Positions 1-9,581 of a stretch of DNA of 64,000 bases are shown in pieces. Position numbers and translations under genes: made by a program. Numbering within the stretch: position 1 is the first letter of the stretch; every line of letters begins with the position of its first letter. The stretch spans positions 1,674,001-1,738,000 of the forward strand of contig NZ_CP166245.1 in assembly GCF_033597815.2 (NCBI RefSeq), in the 5' to 3' direction. This DNA is from Staphylococcus sp. KG4-3. Lineage in GTDB: Bacteria > Bacillota > Bacilli > Staphylococcales > Staphylococcaceae. The notes under the pieces were generated by a model that worked only from the letters and a program-made list of their open reading frames with translations, searched no databases and was not told where the DNA came from.

Positions 1-529
1 ACACTTTTTTACTTAGTTCAACTGCAGCATACGAAACACTTACTGCATTATCAGCAATATCTGTTTCATTATGTGCTTTTTTCGCAAAAGTAATTGCTTG
101 TTTAAATAAATGATTAAAGATTGTACCTGTTGTATCTTCTTCTTGAGCAATAAAAAATGCATTTCTTATTTGTCCAAGAATTTGTGTTTCTCCTAGAACT
201 ACAGAATCTAAACCTGAAGTAACTTGCAATAAATGTTTTACTGCATCGTCCCCCACTTTTACTTCAGTCATTTGTTTAATTTCTTCAACATCAAAACCAA
301 AGGATCTCGCTAAAAATCTTTGAATATAATAGCGACCCGTATGAATTTGATCTGTTACAGCATATACTTCTGTACGATTACAAGTTGATAATATCACGTT
401 TTCTAATATAGATTTCGTTTCATATAAACCAACATTGGCTGAACGTATGGCATCATCCTTAAAAGCAACTTTTTCTCTAAGTGCTACATCTGCTGTGCGA
501 TGATTTATGCTAACCGCAATTAAATGCAT
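1..529 (-). CDS. hemA: Glutamyl-tRNA reductase, N-terminal part (gene runs off left edge)
   Basis: It reduces glutamyl-tRNA(Glu) to glutamate-1-semialdehyde, the first step of C5-pathway tetrapyrrole (heme) synthesis. The first 176 codons are present; the 3' part lies outside the window. The protein begins [19 protein letters not shown], and the active-site cysteine sits in STCNRTE near residue 50. Start is the ATG at 527-529, preceded by a GGAGGG ribosome binding site. In staphylococci this gene opens the hem operon. Family identity is clear; the missing part cannot be judged. Confidence 0.96.
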   Translation of the reverse strand, partial: MHLIAVSINHRTADVALREKVAFKDDAIRSANVGLYETKSILENVILSTCNRTEVYAVTDQIHTGRYYIQRFLARSFGFDVEEIKQMTEVKVGDDAVKHLLQVTSGLDSVVLGETQILGQIRNAFFIAQEEDTTGTIFNHLFKQAITFAKKAHNETDIADNAVSVSYAAVELSKKV

Positions 530-563
530 TTATAACGCCCTCCATACATATTACAATAAGTAA

Positions 564-591
564 ATTATAACACAATTATAGCTTGAGTTAA
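564..591 (-). promoter_or_regulatory. Candidate sigma-A promoter of hemA
   Basis: On the minus strand a TTAACT -35-like element is followed after 16 bp by a consensus TATAAT. It lies about 35 bp upstream of the hemA start, in the 173-bp gap after engB, which has no clear terminator. Confidence 0.45.
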
Positions 592-702
592 GTAACTTGC
601 ACCAGTAAATTAGAAGAATTATAATTTACATTCATATTGTTGTCATAATTAAACTCAAATACAATTCATCCTTAATAGTTTTAATAACTTTTTTATTAGT
701 TA

Positions 703-1290
703 CTAAAGATATTTAGCAATAATATTCCAAATCTGTTGTTGATTATTATTTTTGATTGAAGAGTAGCTTATAATTTCATCTTCAGGTTCCATTTCTAATT
801 TTTGTTGTACATTAGCTAAATGTTTTTGCACTTTACCTTTAGCAATCTTATCTTCTTTTGTAGCTACGACAAAGGTTGGAATCTCATAATATTTTAAATA
901 ATTATACATTAAGATATCGTCTTCAGTCGGATTATGTCTTAAGTCTACAAGTTGTATAACTAGTTTTAATTCTTCTCTTTGTGAGATATATTTTTCTATC
1001 ATTATTCCAAAAGCTTCACGTTGCTTTTTACTTACTTTTGCATACCCATAACCAGGCACGTCTACAAATACAAGTTGGTTGTCTATATTATAAAAATTCA
1101 GTGTTTGAGTTTTACCTGGTTGTTGTGACGTACGCGCCATATTCTTTCTGCCAATCATACTATTTATAAATGTTGATTTTCCCACATTAGATCTACCACT
1201 TAAGCCAACTTCACTTAATCCAGTTTCTGGATATTGTTCTGGCTTCACAGCACTTATTAATAATTCTATTTCGTTAGGATTAATTTTCAT
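703..1290 (-). CDS. engB: Ribosome biogenesis GTPase YsxC/EngB
   Basis: This is a small TRAFAC-class GTPase needed for late assembly of the 50S ribosomal subunit; it is essential in S. aureus and B. subtilis. The 195-residue length is typical. The G1 motif GRSNVGKST (about residues 32-40), the G3 motif DVPGYG, the G4 motif TKED and a terminal G5-like SS are all visible. A GAGGG ribosome binding site precedes the ATG. It lies downstream of clpX in the same direction, but a terminator hairpin separates the two. Confidence 0.97.
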   Translation of the reverse strand: MKINPNEIELLISAVKPEQYPETGLSEVGLSGRSNVGKSTFINSMIGRKNMARTSQQPGKTQTLNFYNIDNQLVFVDVPGYGYAKVSKKQREAFGIMIEKYISQREELKLVIQLVDLRHNPTEDDILMYNYLKYYEIPTFVVATKEDKIAKGKVQKHLANVQQKLEMEPEDEIISYSSIKNNNQQQIWNIIAKYL

Positions 1291-1383
1291 TATCGACCCT
1301 CTTTTCTTCTAAATTCACTTGTTAATTATATTACACAAAGTCTAATATGAATATGTATTTTTTAAATATCACATTATTTTCAT

Positions 1384-1420
1384 AAAAAATGAGGCCGGAC
1401 ATCATAAACGTGTCGGCCTC
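1384..1420 (-). terminator. Rho-independent terminator after clpX
   Basis: GAGGCCGACA pairs with TGTCCGGCCTC (one bulge) around a short loop. On the minus strand it is followed by ATTTTTTATG. It lies between the clpX stop and the engB start. Confidence 0.8.
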
Positions 1421-1567
1421 AAATATGATATTGACAATAATAAACAAATTTGAAAAAGTATTTATTTAAACTCAATTCAAAGTTTGTTTCTTATGCCAAG
1501 TTTGCATTATAAAATGAATATTCTTAAAAAGTATATACTATAAATACTTTCTTACTTTATAGATAAA

Positions 1568-2830
1568 TTACGCAGAAGTTTGTTCCTTGTTTACAAGATT
1601 ACCTTCTTTATCATATAGTTCAGGATTTTTTTCTTCAGTTATTGTTTGGTCTGTGATGACAACTTTTACAACACCATCTGTAGATGGTACATCATACATA
1701 ATGTCAATTAAAGCTTCTTCAATAATTGAACGTAATCCACGTGCACCTGTTTTACGTTCTATTGCTTTGTTACTAATTGCAGATAACGCTTCGTCTGTAA
1801 ACACTAACTCAACATCATCCAATTCAAGCATTTTAGTATATTGTTTTACCAATGCATTTTTAGGTTGCGTTAAGATATTTTTTAACGCATCAACGTCTAA
1901 CGTTTCAAGATTAGCTACGATTGGTACACGACCAATAAATTCAGGAATTAAACCATATGATTGTAAATCTTCTGGTCTAATTTGTTCAAGAATAGCATCT
2001 TCATCGTATTTAGAAGCTTCACTACTTGAGAAACCAATAACTTTTTCGCCTAATCTACGCTTGATAACTTCGTCTATTCCGTCAAATGCACCACCAAGTA
2101 CAAACAAGATATTTGTAGTATCGATTTGTATTAACTCTTGGTTTGGATGTTTACGTCCACCTTGTGGCGGAACACTTGCAGTTGTACCTTCTAAAATTTT
2201 AAGCAAGGCTTGTTGTACACCTTCACCAGAAACATCACGGGTAATTGATGTATTTTCTGATTTTCTTGCAATTTTATCAATTTCATCGACGTAAATAATA
2301 CCTTTTTCAGCTTTATCTACATCAAAATCTGCTGCTTGTATTAAACGGAGTAAAATGTTTTCAACATCATCACCGACATAACCAGCTTCAGTTAAACTAG
2401 TAGCATCTGCAATCGCAAATGGAACATTTAATGTTTTAGCTAATGTTTGTGCTAAAAGTGTTTTACCACTACCAGTTGGACCAATTAATGCTACGTTACT
2501 TTTTTGTAGTTCAACTTCATCCTCATTTGGACCTAACTGTTGAACACGCTTATAGTGATTATAAACTGCAACAGCTAATGATTTCTTAGCTTTTTCTTGA
2601 CCAATTACATAATCATTTAATTTGTCCATAATTTCTTTAGGTGTTGGTAATTCAGTTAAACCTTCAGGTTCTACTTGAGCTAATTCTTCTTCAACAATTT
2701 CTGAGCATAGCTCAATACATTCATTACAAATATACACGCCACTTCCTGCAACCAATTTTTTTACTTGGTCTTGATCTTTACCACAGAAAGAGCATTTTAA
2801 ATTTTCTTCATCTTCATTGAATTTGAACAT
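1568..2830 (-). CDS. clpX: ATP-dependent Clp protease ATP-binding subunit ClpX
   Basis: This AAA+ unfoldase delivers substrates to ClpP and also acts alone as a chaperone. It is 420 residues, the full family length. The N-terminal C4 zinc finger has Cys13, Cys16, Cys35 and Cys38; Walker A is GPTGSGKT at residues 117-124; a Walker B VDEIDK and the ClpP-docking loop VIGFSS follow. Start ATG has an AGGGGTG site upstream. It follows tig in the same direction, as in other staphylococci, but with a 185-bp gap and a weak hairpin between. Confidence 0.98.
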   Translation of the reverse strand: MFKFNEDEENLKCSFCGKDQDQVKKLVAGSGVYICNECIELCSEIVEEELAQVEPEGLTELPTPKEIMDKLNDYVIGQEKAKKSLAVAVYNHYKRVQQLGPNEDEVELQKSNVALIGPTGSGKTLLAQTLAKTLNVPFAIADATSLTEAGYVGDDVENILLRLIQAADFDVDKAEKGIIYVDEIDKIARKSENTSITRDVSGEGVQQALLKILEGTTASVPPQGGRKHPNQELIQIDTTNILFVLGGAFDGIDEVIKRRLGEKVIGFSSSEASKYDEDAILEQIRPEDLQSYGLIPEFIGRVPIVANLETLDVDALKNILTQPKNALVKQYTKMLELDDVELVFTDEALSAISNKAIERKTGARGLRSIIEEALIDIMYDVPSTDGVVKVVITDQTITEEKNPELYDKEGNLVNKEQTSA

Positions 2831-2914
2831 TCTATTTACACCCCTATTCCCTAAAGACTATACTAGATAGTATTTTAATATGCAACTTGCACCTTTCACA
2901 AGTTATTTGCACAA

Positions 2915-2954
2915 AATAGTGTAGCAGATACATCTTTGAATGCATCTGCTACTA
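2915..2954 (-). terminator. Weak terminator-like hairpin after tig
   Basis: GTAGCAGATGCA pairs with TGTATCTGCTAC (one G-U pair) around an 8-base loop. The T tract that follows on the minus strand is poor (ACACTATTTTG), so termination may be partial and some transcripts could reach clpX. Confidence 0.5.
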
Positions 2955-3015
2955 GTTTACTATATTAAACGACTAACATATAATTCACAAAATAATTTGC
3001 TCACTCTATATTTAG

Positions 3016-4326
3016 TTACGCTTCTGAGTCATCTTTAGATGGTTCTACTAATTTAGCTTCTTCAACTAATAAGTCAATCACTTTTTGGATACGTACATCG
3101 TTTTTAACAATGTCAGTATTACCAAGTGTTTGTTTAATATCTTCAACAGAGATATTAAATTGTCCACTCATTTTTTCTAATTCTTTGTCGATGTCATCAT
3201 CAGATACTTCAACTTCTTCAGCATCTGCGATAGCAGTCAATGTTAAGTTTGTTTTAACACGTTCTTCTGCATCATCTTTCATTTGCTCTCTTAATTGTGA
3301 CTCATCTTGGCCAGAAATTTGGAAATAAGTTTCTAGATTAAGACCTTGTTGTTGCATACGTTGACCAAATTCTTGAACCATACGGTCTAACTCAGTGTTA
3401 ATCATTGCTTCTGGAACATCAATTGTAGCATTGTTTGCTGCTTTGTTAATTGCTTCTTCTTTTTGATTGTTTTCAGCATCAGTTTCTTTTTGTTCAGTTA
3501 GACGCTTGCGTAAGTTTTCTTTGAATTCATCAACAGTGTTTGCTTCTGCGTCTAATTCGTTAGCAATTTCGTCTGTTAATTCTGGAACATCTTTGAATTT
3601 AATTTCATTTACTTTAGTTTTGAAAGTAGCTTCTTTTCCAGCTAATTCCTCAGCGTGGTATTCTTCTGGGAAAGTAACGTTAACGTCTTTCTCTTCACCA
3701 GTTTTAACGCCTACTAATTGCTCTTCAAATCCAGGAATAAATGAACCTGATCCAATTTCAAGATCATAGCCTTCAGCTTGTCCACCTTCAAATTGTTCGC
3801 CGTCAACATAGCCGTCGAAATCGATGTTAACAGTGTCGCCATTTTCAATAGCGCCGTCTTCTTTAACTACCATTTCAGCTAAATGTCCTAATTGATGATC
3901 AATTGATTCTTCTAATTCTTCATCAGTTAGTTCAACGTTTTGTTTTTCAATTTCTAAACCTTTGTAATCACCTAATTGTACTTCTGGTTCTACAACAACA
4001 TTTGCTTCAAATGTCATTTCGCTACCTTTTTCAATAGATGTCACATTAATTTCTGGTTGATCAACTGGTTTTATGCCAGTTTCATCTATAGCTTCACCAT
4101 AAGCTTCTGGTAATAAGATATCAACTGCATCTTGATATAATGCTTCTACACCAAAGCGTTGTTCAAAGATTGGACGAGGTACTTTCCCTTTACGGAAGCC
4201 CGGTACGTTTATTTGTTTAACCACTTTTTTGAAAGCTTGATCAATTGCTTTGTCTACTTTTTCTGCTGGAACTGTAACGGTTAAAACACCTTCGTTACCT
4301 TCCTTTTTTTCCCAAGTTGCTGTCAT
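3016..4326 (-). CDS. tig: Trigger factor (ribosome-associated chaperone / prolyl isomerase)
   Basis: It binds the ribosome exit tunnel and assists folding of nascent chains. At 436 residues it is normal length. The N-terminal ribosome-binding domain carries the [17 protein letters not shown] signature around residues 43-60. An FKBP-type PPIase domain follows at about 155-245 ([20 protein letters not shown]), then the helical C-terminal arms. It is very acidic, with Glu/Gln-rich helices. A GGAGG site lies 9 bases before the ATG. Confidence 0.97.
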   Translation of the reverse strand: MTATWEKKEGNEGVLTVTVPAEKVDKAIDQAFKKVVKQINVPGFRKGKVPRPIFEQRFGVEALYQDAVDILLPEAYGEAIDETGIKPVDQPEINVTSIEKGSEMTFEANVVVEPEVQLGDYKGLEIEKQNVELTDEELEESIDHQLGHLAEMVVKEDGAIENGDTVNIDFDGYVDGEQFEGGQAEGYDLEIGSGSFIPGFEEQLVGVKTGEEKDVNVTFPEEYHAEELAGKEATFKTKVNEIKFKDVPELTDEIANELDAEANTVDEFKENLRKRLTEQKETDAENNQKEEAINKAANNATIDVPEAMINTELDRMVQEFGQRMQQQGLNLETYFQISGQDESQLREQMKDDAEERVKTNLTLTAIADAEEVEVSDDDIDKELEKMSGQFNISVEDIKQTLGNTDIVKNDVRIQKVIDLLVEEAKLVEPSKDDSEA

Positions 4327-4493
4327 GTATAAAAACCTCCATGATTATCCTATTTTATTTTTTCAACTTCACTATTATAGCACACGTCTATGCTCTACAC
4401 AAACACTCTGTTTATAACACGTGATTTAAAATGTAAACTTGAAAATTTTTATTATAGCTACTTTCTTCCATTACCCGAAAATCAAATGATTAA

Positions 4494-5417
4494 TTATTCT
4501 ACACTATCAATGTTAGTTATGAATTTCACAACCTCATTTGACATATCTAAACTTTCTAAACCTAGCATAGATTTAAAATAATTTACGTATGCTTCAATCC
4601 ATACTGATTCTAATGCTATGCGTTCTAATTCTAATGGATAAAATAAAATCGCATGATTATTCATTAAACGAAATGCCTCTTCAATCATTTGTGGCGCACT
4701 ATCTTCAATTTGGTCAATTACTTTCGGTATTAAATTGGTTTTAAACACTGTATGTTCTAAACCAGATAAATTGACTGGAACAACTTCTATATTAAATCCA
4801 AATTTTTGAATTTGAATGGTCTGATTGTAACCACCAAAACGTAAATATTCAAGCATTAGACTTACCACATTAGGTGGTAAGGTCAGTTCATTGATAATAT
4901 TGACAATCGTCTCTTGATATCTAAATTGACTATGGTCAATTAACGTTAATATAGTATTGATTTGTTCTCTAAGAGAGATAGCATCAAAATTTTGCAACAT
5001 ATGTGTAGCATGTTCGTTATGTTTATCGATTTGGCTTAATGCATATTCTTTAATTGGAAACAATTCCATACGTGTTCTATGATCATGGACTTCATCAATA
5101 ATTTGATTAATAACTTCCACTACTTCAAAATATTGCCCTAGACCATTCAAACTTTTAATATAATACATCATCAAATCATCATACTTAGTTGTTCCTTGTT
5201 TTAATAAAATAATAGCTTCTTCACGTAGTTCGAGAAAATGACCCATCTTATATAACATTGAACATTTTAACAAAGACAGTTGTTCATCTAGTTCAAATTG
5301 TTCTTCGAAGTCTTCAAATAAGTCATAAGTATGCTCAAAATTGTTATCATTAAATGATTGCTTAATTTCTCTCACTAATTTATCTTTTGAACGTGGAAAA
5401 GGAATGATATCAGACAT
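4494..5417 (-). CDS. TPR-like helical repeat protein, function unknown
   Basis: This 307-residue soluble, alpha-helical protein has no signal peptide or membrane segment. Internal segments such as LSLLKCSMLYKMGHFLELRE resemble tetratricopeptide repeats. The orthologue is conserved next to tig in staphylococci, as I recall, and is annotated only as a TPR protein. Its start lies 12 bases after the Nudix gene stop with an AGGGGTG site, so the two are probably co-transcribed. A protein-interaction role is inference from the fold only. Confidence 0.8.
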   Translation of the reverse strand: MSDIIPFPRSKDKLVREIKQSFNDNNFEHTYDLFEDFEEQFELDEQLSLLKCSMLYKMGHFLELREEAIILLKQGTTKYDDLMMYYIKSLNGLGQYFEVVEVINQIIDEVHDHRTRMELFPIKEYALSQIDKHNEHATHMLQNFDAISLREQINTILTLIDHSQFRYQETIVNIINELTLPPNVVSLMLEYLRFGGYNQTIQIQKFGFNIEVVPVNLSGLEHTVFKTNLIPKVIDQIEDSAPQMIEEAFRLMNNHAILFYPLELERIALESVWIEAYVNYFKSMLGLESLDMSNEVVKFITNIDSVE

Positions 5418-5429
5418 CTTCAGACACCC

Positions 5430-6041
5430 CTATTTTATAGCTTGTAATATTAAAGCGCTCCATGTTTCAAACTCATCATAATCTTCAATTTTACTTTGAT
5501 CTACCCATTTTATACGTAATGTGTCTGTTTCCATAGCTTCTACGTCATTACTGTTTACATGAATTTTGAACACAACACCTAGATGGACCTCACCGACTTC
5601 ATTCGTATCATCATTGATAAAACCTATGTAAGCTAAATTCTGAGACTTACTTTCTGATAAGCCTACTTCTTCTTCTAATTCTCTTTGCGCATTAATTCTC
5701 AATACTTCATTAATTGACTCTGCACCTTTAACATCATTCATATGACCACCTACACCAATAGATGATTGGCCGTGCAAACGAGATTCTCCTCCACCAGATA
5801 AACGTTCATATACTAATAACTCATCGTTTTCATTTTCCAATATACAATAAGAAATTAACTGCTTGTATGCCGGATCTTCTTCCATATCTCCACGACGTTT
5901 AACTTCAAATTTAGAAAGTGTGTCAAAAATTTCTTGCCCTTTAACAGTATTTTTATCTAAGAAACCATTGAATTTATTCTTTTCATCATTAAATAAAATA
6001 TTTCTCGGCACTACTGTAATCATTTCATCGAATTTAGACAT
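5430..6041 (-). CDS. Nudix-family phosphohydrolase
   Basis: It contains a complete Nudix box (G-x5-E-x7-RE-L-EEE-V-G-L) starting at GAESINE about residue 108, so it should hydrolyse a nucleoside diphosphate linked to another moiety; the substrate is not evident. The reading frame is open 5 codons further upstream, but that ATG is the first part of the ATGGAGGAG ribosome binding site. The ATG at 6039-6041, six bases after GGAGGAG, is therefore the better start and gives 203 residues. Confidence 0.88.
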   Translation of the reverse strand: MSKFDEMITVVPRNILFNDEKNKFNGFLDKNTVKGQEIFDTLSKFEVKRRGDMEEDPAYKQLISYCILENENDELLVYERLSGGGESRLHGQSSIGVGGHMNDVKGAESINEVLRINAQRELEEEVGLSESKSQNLAYIGFINDDTNEVGEVHLGVVFKIHVNSNDVEAMETDTLRIKWVDQSKIEDYDEFETWSALILQAIK

Positions 6042-6180
6042 TAGTTTCTCCTCCATTTATGACTTCTAAGCTATTTTATCAAATGATGGTTATTTATCAA
6101 AATGATAATTCGTATCTTAAAATGCAACCAGATAGATTCATTGGCGCTTATATCAAATATTTAAAACTGTTTATTAACTA

Positions 6181-6237
6181 AAAATAAGGAGTGCGACAGA
6201 AATCTATTTTTTATAATAGTATTTCTGTCGCACTCCC
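6181..6237 (-). terminator. Strong terminator of the infC-rpmI-rplT operon
   Basis: A perfect 16-bp stem GGAGTGCGACAGAAAT / ATTTCTGTCGCACTCC (6189-6204 with 6222-6237) is followed on the minus strand by TTATTTTTA. It lies 14 bases after the rplT stop and isolates it from the Nudix gene. Confidence 0.9.
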
Positions 6238-6251
6238 TCTATAATTAGATA

Positions 6252-6608
6252 CTATTTTAAAGCATCTTTAGCTTTAGTTACTAATTCAGCGAAAGCTTTT
6301 TCGTCTGAAATAGCAATTTCTGAAAGCATTTTACGGTTAATGTCGATTTCAGCTTTTTTCAAACCGTTCATAAGTCTTGAATAACTCATGTCGTGTTGAC
6401 GAGCTGCTGCGTTGATACGTGTAATCCATAATTTACGGAAATCACGTTTTCTTTGACGACGGTCACGGAATGCATATTGACCTGATTTCATAACTTGTTG
6501 TTTTGCAACTTTATATAATGTACGTTTTGAACCGAAGTAACCTTTAGCTAATTTAATCGTCTTTTTACGACGCGCTCTTGTTACTGTTCCACCTTTAACT
6601 CGTGGCAT
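6252..6608 (-). CDS. rplT: 50S ribosomal protein L20
   Basis: This 118-residue, very basic protein binds 23S rRNA early in 50S assembly. The N-terminal stretch [15 protein letters not shown] and the globular C-terminal domain match the family throughout. In Gram-positive bacteria L20 also represses its own operon by binding the leader RNA; a fitting leader is present upstream of infC. It is the third gene of infC-rpmI-rplT, with an AGAGGAGG site. Confidence 0.98.
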   Translation of the reverse strand: MPRVKGGTVTRARRKKTIKLAKGYFGSKRTLYKVAKQQVMKSGQYAFRDRRQRKRDFRKLWITRINAAARQHDMSYSRLMNGLKKAEIDINRKMLSEIAISDEKAFAELVTKAKDALK

Positions 6609-6670
6609 AATAAATTCCTCCTCTAAATATGTTCAATCTTTCAAATTGATACGTTATGACATTTTAGTCA

Positions 6671-6871
6671 TTATTTTTTGTAAGCTAATAATTGTTTTAC
6701 GCGTTTCATATCTGATTTAGATACTAATGAAGCTTTACGTAATTTACGTTTTTGTTTAGTTGTTTTGTTTGCAAACATATGAGATGTGAAAGCTCTAGAA
6801 CGTTTTAATTTACCTGAACCAGTTCTTTTAACACGTTTAGCTGCTCCACGGTGTGTTTTCATTTTAGGCAT
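6671..6871 (-). CDS. rpmI: 50S ribosomal protein L35
   Basis: A 66-residue basic ribosomal protein ([20 protein letters not shown]) that matches the L35 family end to end. It lies between infC and rplT in the usual order, with a strong AGGAGG site and a 62-bp spacer to rplT. Confidence 0.98.
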   Translation of the reverse strand: MPKMKTHRGAAKRVKRTGSGKLKRSRAFTSHMFANKTTKQKRKLRKASLVSKSDMKRVKQLLAYKK

Positions 6872-6900
6872 GATTCATTTCCTCCTGTAATATCTTATTA

Positions 6901-7419
6901 TTATTTTTCATTGATTGGACTTAATGTAATAAACATTTGGCGTCCATCCATTTTGGGTCTTTGTTCAACTGTAGCGATATCTTTACATTCATCTGCAAAT
7001 TTTTCTAAAACACGTTGACCAATTTCTTTATGCGTAATCGCACGACCTCTGAAACGAATTGAAACTTTACATTTGTCGCCTTTTTCTAAGAATTTACGTC
7101 CATTCTTCAACTTAGTTTGGAAATCATGTTCCTCAATAGTTGGACTTAAACGTATTTCTTTAAGGTTAATTGTTTTTTGTTTTTTCTTCATTTCTTTTTC
7201 TTTTTTCTGTTGTTCAAATTTATATTTACCATAATCCATAATTCTAGCAACAGGTGGTTTAGCATTCGGAGCCATGATAACTACGTCTAAACCTACTCTA
7301 TCTGCCATTTCTAGAGCTTCTGTCTTAGTTTTTACACCAATTTGTTCTCCGTCTTGACCGATTAAGCGTAATTCTTTTGCACGAATCTTTTCGTTAACTT
7401 GAGTCTGATCTTTTGCTAT
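6901..7419 (-). CDS. infC: Translation initiation factor IF-3 (probable AUA start)
   Basis: IF-3 binds the 30S subunit, prevents subunit joining and proofreads start codons. The N domain ([18 protein letters not shown]), the Lys-rich linker ([13 protein letters not shown]) and the C domain ([13 protein letters not shown]) are present. The frame is open to 7629, but codons upstream of about 7428 lie in the structured leader. The site GGAGGTG at 7426-7432 (minus strand) is six bases before an ATA codon at 7417-7419, giving 172 residues. The GTG often annotated as start (7426-7428) is part of that Shine-Dalgarno sequence. Rare start codons are a known feature of infC. Confidence 0.93.
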   Translation of the reverse strand: MAKDQTQVNEKIRAKELRLIGQDGEQIGVKTKTEALEMADRVGLDVVIMAPNAKPPVARIMDYGKYKFEQQKKEKEMKKKQKTINLKEIRLSPTIEEHDFQTKLKNGRKFLEKGDKCKVSIRFRGRAITHKEIGQRVLEKFADECKDIATVEQRPKMDGRQMFITLSPINEK

Positions 7420-7606
7420 GGTTGACACCTCCAAGATTTTTACGAAATTATCCCAAGCAAAAAGAGCGAGTATATAATATACCCGCTCTTCTCTACGCAT
7501 GACTACATCATGCATATATAAGACCTGCCAACAGCTTTTGCGTCGCAACAGGTGAGAAGCGGGAGCTTCTACTTGGTTCGTTTCGTATTCAACATTACCT
7601 ATCATA
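7420..7606 (-). ncRNA. L20-type leader / attenuator of infC-rpmI-rplT
   Basis: About 175 nt separate the promoter from the IF-3 start codon. The leader holds a stem built on ACCTGTTGCG and GTTGGCAGGT, then an intrinsic terminator at 7458-7490: AAGAGCGGGTATA pairs with TATACTCGCTCTT and is followed by TTTGC. This arrangement matches the L20-controlled leader known in B. subtilis, where L20 binding to an rRNA-like structure favours termination. Assignment is by context and structure; the exact L20 site was not modelled. Confidence 0.75.
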
Positions 7607-7629
7607 ACAACAATAATGACATTAGTCAA
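7601..7629 (-). promoter_or_regulatory. Sigma-A promoter of the infC operon
   Basis: On the minus strand TTGACT, 17 bp, TATGAT. The -35 begins 12 bases after the lysP stop codon. I see no terminator for lysP before it, so lysP transcripts may run into the infC leader. Confidence 0.8.
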
Positions 7630-7640
7630 CTGTTTTTTTA

Positions 7641-9131
7641 TTATTTATTAATTTCATCCATATCAACATCTTGACGTAAATCCACTTGTTCTAACGGAAC
7701 GATTTTCGTTCTGTATCTCAATTTATGATAAATGAAAAATGCTAAAAATACAGGTATGCCCATATAAGTTATAACGAATCTATTTAGATTGAAATCGCCC
7801 GTTTTTATAAAGTCTACGTCTTGCCCTATTATAACAAGTACGCAGAGTACACCTGCAAATATTGGACCAAACGGGAATAACTTAGCTTTGTATTTTAATT
7901 TTGATTTATCATAATTTTGTTTATCAAACGCTTTTCTAAATCTATAATGACTGACTGCAATACCAACCCATGCAATAAATCCAGTCATACCACTAGCAGC
8001 AACAATATATTCATAAGCGTCACCGCTTAAATGTTGTAATACAAATATACCTATTACAATAAGTGCTGTGACTAATAATGATACATAAGGCACACCGTAT
8101 TTATTTGTTTTACCAAATACAGGGTATGCTAATTTATCTTTACTCATTGAATACAACATACGCGTTGATGCGTACATACCCGAGTTACCCGCAGACAGAA
8201 CTGAAGTCAATATTACAGCATTCATAAATGACGCAGCAAATGCCAATCCTGCATTTTGGAATACAAGTGTAAATGGAGATGTTGATACATCATCGCCTCC
8301 ACCCATTAATGCTGCACTGTCATAAGGAATTAACATACCAATAACAAAAATTGCCATAATATAGAAAATCAATATTCTCCAAAATACTTGTTTAATTGCT
8401 TTAGGTACAGCACGTTCTGGATTTTCTGATTCACCTGCAGTTATACCAATCAATTCAGTTCCTTGGAAGGAGAATCCAGCAACTAAGAATACACCTAAGA
8501 TAGTTAATAAGCTACCACCTAGTCCATCACCAAGTATTGGTCCGCCACCTTTAGTAAAGGTATCAAAACCAACAAATTCTCCACCCATAATACCTAAGAT
8601 TGTTAGTAAACCAATTCCTATAAATATGATAACCGTAACTACTTTAATTAATGCGAACCAGTATTCACTTTCACCATATACGCGAACAGATAATGCATTA
8701 AGACCAAAAATAATTAATAAGAATAGACAACTCCAAGCCCAAGCTGGCATACCAGTTAAAGGTGTCCAATATTGTATAACTTGCGCTGCAATTGTAACAT
8801 CTGCCGCAACCGTGATAACCCAGTTGAACCAATAATTCCAACCTAATGCAAATCCTAATGAAGGATCAACAAAACGTGTGGCATAAGTACTAAATGATCC
8901 CGATACTGGTAAATATGTCGCCATCTCTCCTAATGACGTCATAAGGAAGAAGACCATCGCTCCAATAATTGCATAAGCTAACAACGCACCTAAGGCTCCG
9001 GCATCGTGAATCGCTCCACCCGAAGTCATAAATAGTCCTGTTCCAATACATCCACCAATCGCAATCATGGAAATATGACGATCTTTTAATCCTCTTTGAA
9101 CTCCATTGCTTTGATTTTCTTGTTTTGCCAT
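7641..9131 (-). CDS. lysP: Lysine-specific amino acid permease
   Basis: This APC-superfamily transporter is 496 residues with about 12 hydrophobic segments. The N-terminal [20 protein letters not shown] and the internal [20 protein letters not shown] motifs are typical of the LysP/amino acid permease group. Lysine specificity is supported by the lysine riboswitch in the 5' region. The start has an AAAGGA site. It resembles the plus-strand permease at 26586 but the two are clearly distinct paralogues. Confidence 0.93.
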   Translation of the reverse strand: MAKQENQSNGVQRGLKDRHISMIAIGGCIGTGLFMTSGGAIHDAGALGALLAYAIIGAMVFFLMTSLGEMATYLPVSGSFSTYATRFVDPSLGFALGWNYWFNWVITVAADVTIAAQVIQYWTPLTGMPAWAWSCLFLLIIFGLNALSVRVYGESEYWFALIKVVTVIIFIGIGLLTILGIMGGEFVGFDTFTKGGGPILGDGLGGSLLTILGVFLVAGFSFQGTELIGITAGESENPERAVPKAIKQVFWRILIFYIMAIFVIGMLIPYDSAALMGGGDDVSTSPFTLVFQNAGLAFAASFMNAVILTSVLSAGNSGMYASTRMLYSMSKDKLAYPVFGKTNKYGVPYVSLLVTALIVIGIFVLQHLSGDAYEYIVAASGMTGFIAWVGIAVSHYRFRKAFDKQNYDKSKLKYKAKLFPFGPIFAGVLCVLVIIGQDVDFIKTGDFNLNRFVITYMGIPVFLAFFIYHKLRYRTKIVPLEQVDLRQDVDMDEINK

Positions 9132-9287
9132 AGAAGCGTCCTTTCTTTAAACTTAGAGGCTAACTTACTATTATGATTAAAGAATACAGTTTTTAATATG
9201 AAAAACCTAAACGTAGCACTAAATATTTTCTCAACTACATTTACTACAATTTTCACTCTATCCCGTAAAAGTATTATTTTAATCACT

Positions 9288-9334
9288 CAACCAAAACAAA
9301 ATGGTTGCATACCTATTAGATATGCAACCATTTT
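9288..9334 (-). terminator. Expression-platform terminator of the lysine riboswitch
   Basis: A perfect 14-bp stem, AAAATGGTTGCATA with TATGCAACCATTTT (9298-9311 and 9321-9334), is followed on the minus strand by GTTTTGG. It lies between the aptamer and lysP, about 165 bases before the lysP start. Confidence 0.85.
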
Positions 9335-9349
9335 AATAATAGCATTTAT

Positions 9350-9522
9350 ATAGGTAGCACATCACATATGTGACAGTCCAGTCTCTTTCGATAACTGTCC
9401 CAACTGATATTGTGTAAATGGTCAATACCAGTTTCGGCATTTTTACCTTTCATGAATTCAACATACGCCCCATACAGCTTCTGAATACTTACTCTTTAAA
9501 AATGCAACCTCTAACTCAAATT
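9350..9522 (-). ncRNA. Lysine riboswitch (L-box) upstream of lysP
   Basis: On the minus strand the conserved L-box blocks appear in order: TAGAGGTTGCA, AAAGAGTAA, GAAAGG, TGCCGAA, and CTGTCA. They match the known lysine aptamer consensus in order and approximate spacing. A terminator hairpin follows, so lysine binding should switch off lysP by premature termination. Covariance search against the Rfam Lysine family would be decisive. Confidence 0.88.
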
Positions 9523-9550
9523 TAATTTTATATTTAACTCACTAACCTGT

Positions 9551-9579
9551 AATATACATGATTTCTACATTACTTTCAA
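9551..9579 (-). promoter_or_regulatory. Promoter of the lysP riboswitch transcript
   Basis: On the minus strand TTGAAA, 17 bp, TATATT. The -35 starts 3 bases after the thrS stop codon; no thrS terminator precedes it. Confidence 0.7.
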
Positions 9580-9581
9580 GA

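Noticed and set aside
1587..2294. A 235-codon plus-strand open frame opposite clpX
   Set aside because: It is an antisense shadow of a conserved gene with no ribosome binding site and low-complexity Ser/Ile-rich content.
5430..6056. Longer Nudix protein beginning MEEKLM
   Set aside because: The upstream ATG is fused to the ribosome binding site of the next ATG.
7420..7629. A 70-codon N-terminal extension of IF-3 in an open frame
   Set aside because: It runs through the promoter, the L20-type leader and its terminator, and is unlike any IF-3.
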